Source of the DNA: an uncultured Saprospiraceae bacterium
Lineage (GTDB): Bacteria; Bacteroidota; Bacteroidia; Chitinophagales; Saprospiraceae
Assembly (NCBI GenBank): GCA_937959095.1
Contig: CALGLY010000771.1
Coordinates: 1 to 6,801, forward strand
Length of the DNA stretch: 6,801 nucleotides
Reading direction: 5' to 3'
The position numbers and the translations under genes were made by a program. Position 1 is the stretch's first letter; each line of letters starts with the position of its first letter. The notes beneath the pieces were generated by a model, which had not been told where the DNA came from, searched no databases, and was given only the letters and a program-made list of their open reading frames with translations. Below, one piece after another: positions 5,034 to 6,801 of the stretch.

Positions 5034-6801
5034 ATGGAGGCGAATAATAATAACAATAATAATAACGAGAATCCGTCGGGCAAGATAGGCGCATATTGGA
5101 TATACATTGCCATTGCGGTTTTCTTGATAGGATTCAATATTCTAAATTTCTCTAGTGCTAGTAGCTCAGAAATCAATTATGATAAATTCGAGACATTTGC
5201 TAAAGCTGGAGATATAGAAAAGCTTCGTATTGTAAATAAGCAGCAAGCTAATATTTACATCAAAGAAGATAGGATAGGGGAAGGTGACCATTCGAGTATC
5301 ACAGATGGTACATTTGGCAAACGACCACACTATTATGTGACGATAGGTTCATTGGAAAAGTTTGAAGAACGATTAGAAAAACTAGATGAAACCCTACCCG
5401 AAGAAGCACAATTTGATCAAGGCTTTAGCGAAGAACGTGATTGGGGTCCAGTCATTGTAGGCTGGTTGATTCCGATTTTATTGATTGTTGGTATCTGGAT
5501 TTTCATCATGCGCCGCGTAGGTGGTGGGCCTGGTGGACCTGGCTCTCAGATTTTCAATATCGGAAAATCACGTGCGACTCTTTTCGATCAGAATGCAAAA
5601 GTCAATGTTACCTTCCAAGATGTAGCAGGACTAGACGAAGCAAAAGAAGAGGTAATGGAAGTTGTAGACTTCCTGCAAAATCCTAAAAAATATACTGCAT
5701 TAGGTGGTAAAATACCAAAAGGCGTACTGCTTGTAGGCCCTCCGGGTACAGGTAAAACCCTCTTGGCGAAAGCCGTAGCAGGGGAAGCAGGTGTACCTTT
5801 CTTTTCTATTTCTGGTTCCGATTTCGTGGAGATGTTTGTAGGAGTAGGCGCATCACGAGTGCGTGATCTCTTTAAGCAAGCCCGCGAGAAAGCACCTTGT
5901 ATCGTCTTCATTGATGAGATAGATGCAATCGGTCGTGCACGTGGAAAAAACAATGTGACGGGTGGCAACGATGAGCGAGAAAACACCCTCAATCAGTTGT
6001 TGGTAGAAATGGATGGTTTCAGCACCGATAAGGGTGTTATCCTGATGGCAGCAACCAACCGTCCTGATGTACTAGATAAGGCACTATTACGTCCTGGACG
6101 TTTCGACCGCCAAATCGGTATTGATCGCCCAGACTTGAAAGGGCGCGAAGCAATTTTCAAAGTCCACTTGAAGAATATCAAAATAGGAAGCGACATCAAG
6201 TCGGTTGCCTTAGCTGAAATGACTCCTGGTTTTGCAGGCGCAGATATAGCGAATGTGTGTAATGAAGCCGCTTTGGTAGCAGCGCGTCGCAATAAGTCCG
6301 CTGTAGACATGGATGATTTCAATCATGCATTGGATAGAGTAATTGGCGGACTGGAAAAGAAGAACAAGCTTATTTCACCACAAGAGAAAGAAATTATTGC
6401 TTACCATGAAGCAGGTCACGCGGTTTGTGGTTGGTTCTTGGAGCATGCCTCTCCTTTGGTGAAAGTAACGATAGTACCGCGCGGAATTGGTACATTGGGC
6501 TATGCTCAATACTTGCCTAAAGAAGAATACATCACGCGCACCGAGCAATTGCTCGATAGAATTTGCATGACCTTCGGGGGACGTGCTGCGGAGGATATTA
6601 TCTTCGGAAAAGTATCAACAGGCGCGCAAAGTGATCTCGACCAAGTAACGAAAATGGCTTATAGCATGATTTCGGTATTTGGTATGAATGAGCGAGTAGG
6701 CCAAGTGTCCTTCTATGGTTTACAGCAAGACCAATTCAATCGGCCATACTCCGAAGAAACGGCGACACTGATAGATGAAGAAGTACGCAAACTCCTAAAT
6801 A
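5034..6801 (+). CDS. ftsH: ATP-dependent zinc metalloprotease FtsH (3' end outside window)
   Basis: FtsH is a hexameric inner-membrane AAA+ protease that pulls damaged membrane proteins and short-lived regulators into a zinc protease chamber. The N-terminus is an Asn-rich tail. Membrane segments lie at about 20-39 ([17 protein letters not shown]) and 137-160 ([20 protein letters not shown]), enclosing a periplasmic domain of about 97 residues. The AAA+ module shows Walker A GPPGTGKT (235-242), the pore motif MFVG (267-270), Walker B VFIDEID with Asp294/Glu295, and the arginine-finger region RPGRFDR (353-359). The protease part shows HEAGH (458-462) and the third zinc ligand Asp534 in TGAQSDLDQ. 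The ATG at 5034 is directly preceded by an in-frame TAA (5031-5033), which fixes the upstream limit. The frame is open to the last base (589 codons), ending in the conserved [11 protein letters not shown]. Members are usually 620-700 residues, so only the C-terminal tail is missing. Confidence 0.97.
   Translation, partial: MEANNNNNNNNENPSGKIGAYWIYIAIAVFLIGFNILNFSSASSSEINYDKFETFAKAGDIEKLRIVNKQQANIYIKEDRIGEGDHSSITDGTFGKRPHYYVTIGSLEKFEERLEKLDETLPEEAQFDQGFSEERDWGPVIVGWLIPILLIVGIWIFIMRRVGGGPGGPGSQIFNIGKSRATLFDQNAKVNVTFQDVAGLDEAKEEVMEVVDFLQNPKKYTALGGKIPKGVLLVGPPGTGKTLLAKAVAGEAGVPFFSISGSDFVEMFVGVGASRVRDLFKQAREKAPCIVFIDEIDAIGRARGKNNVTGGNDERENTLNQLLVEMDGFSTDKGVILMAATNRPDVLDKALLRPGRFDRQIGIDRPDLKGREAIFKVHLKNIKIGSDIKSVALAEMTPGFAGADIANVCNEAALVAARRNKSAVDMDDFNHALDRVIGGLEKKNKLISPQEKEIIAYHEAGHAVCGWFLEHASPLVKVTIVPRGIGTLGYAQYLPKEEYITRTEQLLDRICMTFGGRAAEDIIFGKVSTGAQSDLDQVTKMAYSMISVFGMNERVGQVSFYGLQQDQFNRPYSEETATLIDEEVRKLLN
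5043..5066 (+). repeat. 12-bp tandem duplication encoding eight asparagines
   Basis: AATAATAATAAC occurs twice in succession, encoding Asn4 to Asn11 of FtsH just before the first membrane segment. Both copies are identical. The tract lies in the cytoplasmic N-terminal tail, where length change should be tolerated. Confidence 0.8.

Noticed and set aside
4864..5176. Two minus-strand frames covering the rsfS-ftsH gap and the ftsH start.
   Set aside because: Both are low-complexity (Tyr-, Ser- and Leu-rich from the AAT repeat), overlap the ftsH N-terminus, and have no promoter or homology signal.
5588..6322. Two open frames on the minus strand opposite ftsH (134 and 109 codons).
   Set aside because: They lie wholly opposite the conserved FtsH catalytic region, have biased composition (Ser/Arg/Pro/Thr-rich) and no recognisable motifs. 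They are shadows of the real gene.

Overview
The window looks like a piece of a Bacteroidota chromosome, possibly from the Saprospiria side of the phylum. The pointers are low-to-moderate GC, almost no Shine-Dalgarno sequences, candidate promoters of the TTG-N19..21-TAnnTTTG kind, TlpA-type and TonB-C-like secreted proteins, and the gene order birA (divergent) / rsfS / ftsH. That gene order is, from general knowledge, common in this phylum. The genus cannot be fixed from the sequence alone.

Layout: (1) 13-1161, plus strand: an exported TlpA/ResA-type thioredoxin-fold protein with a WCAPC active site. It converges on the next genes across a hairpin at 1187-1219. (2) 3327 down to 1245, minus strand: two exported proteins in tandem. 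The first (3327-2188) is of unknown function with a C-terminal TonB-C-like fold. The second (2126-1245) is a TPR lipoprotein. (3) 4240-3473, minus strand: a single-domain biotin-protein ligase, birA. (4) 4241-4462: a 222-bp divergent promoter region. (5) 4463-4849, plus: rsfS, ribosome silencing factor, apparently starting at TTG. (6) 5034 to the right edge, plus: ftsH, the membrane AAA+ zinc protease, cut by the window end after 589 codons.

The most notable feature is at the junction of the two minus-strand genes. A 119-bp, nearly fully palindromic element (2068-2186) is flanked by a perfect 7-bp direct repeat, GCTAAGG (2061-2067 and 2187-2193). Element plus one repeat copy is 126 bp, exactly 42 codons. 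Removing it on paper restores a textbook lipoprotein signal peptide, MEKLQNYCLSLLVLLLVSAC, starting at the ATG at 2216 and overlapping the upstream gene end. The element therefore looks like a MITE/fold-back insertion inside a signal-peptide coding region. It kept the frame, left the upstream stop codon intact, and supplied a new start codon (2126) and a new N-terminal region for the exported protein.

The remaining genes are ordinary housekeeping functions: biotin attachment, ribosome silencing and membrane protein quality control. No CRISPR array, tRNA, rRNA, phage gene or transposase gene was seen.
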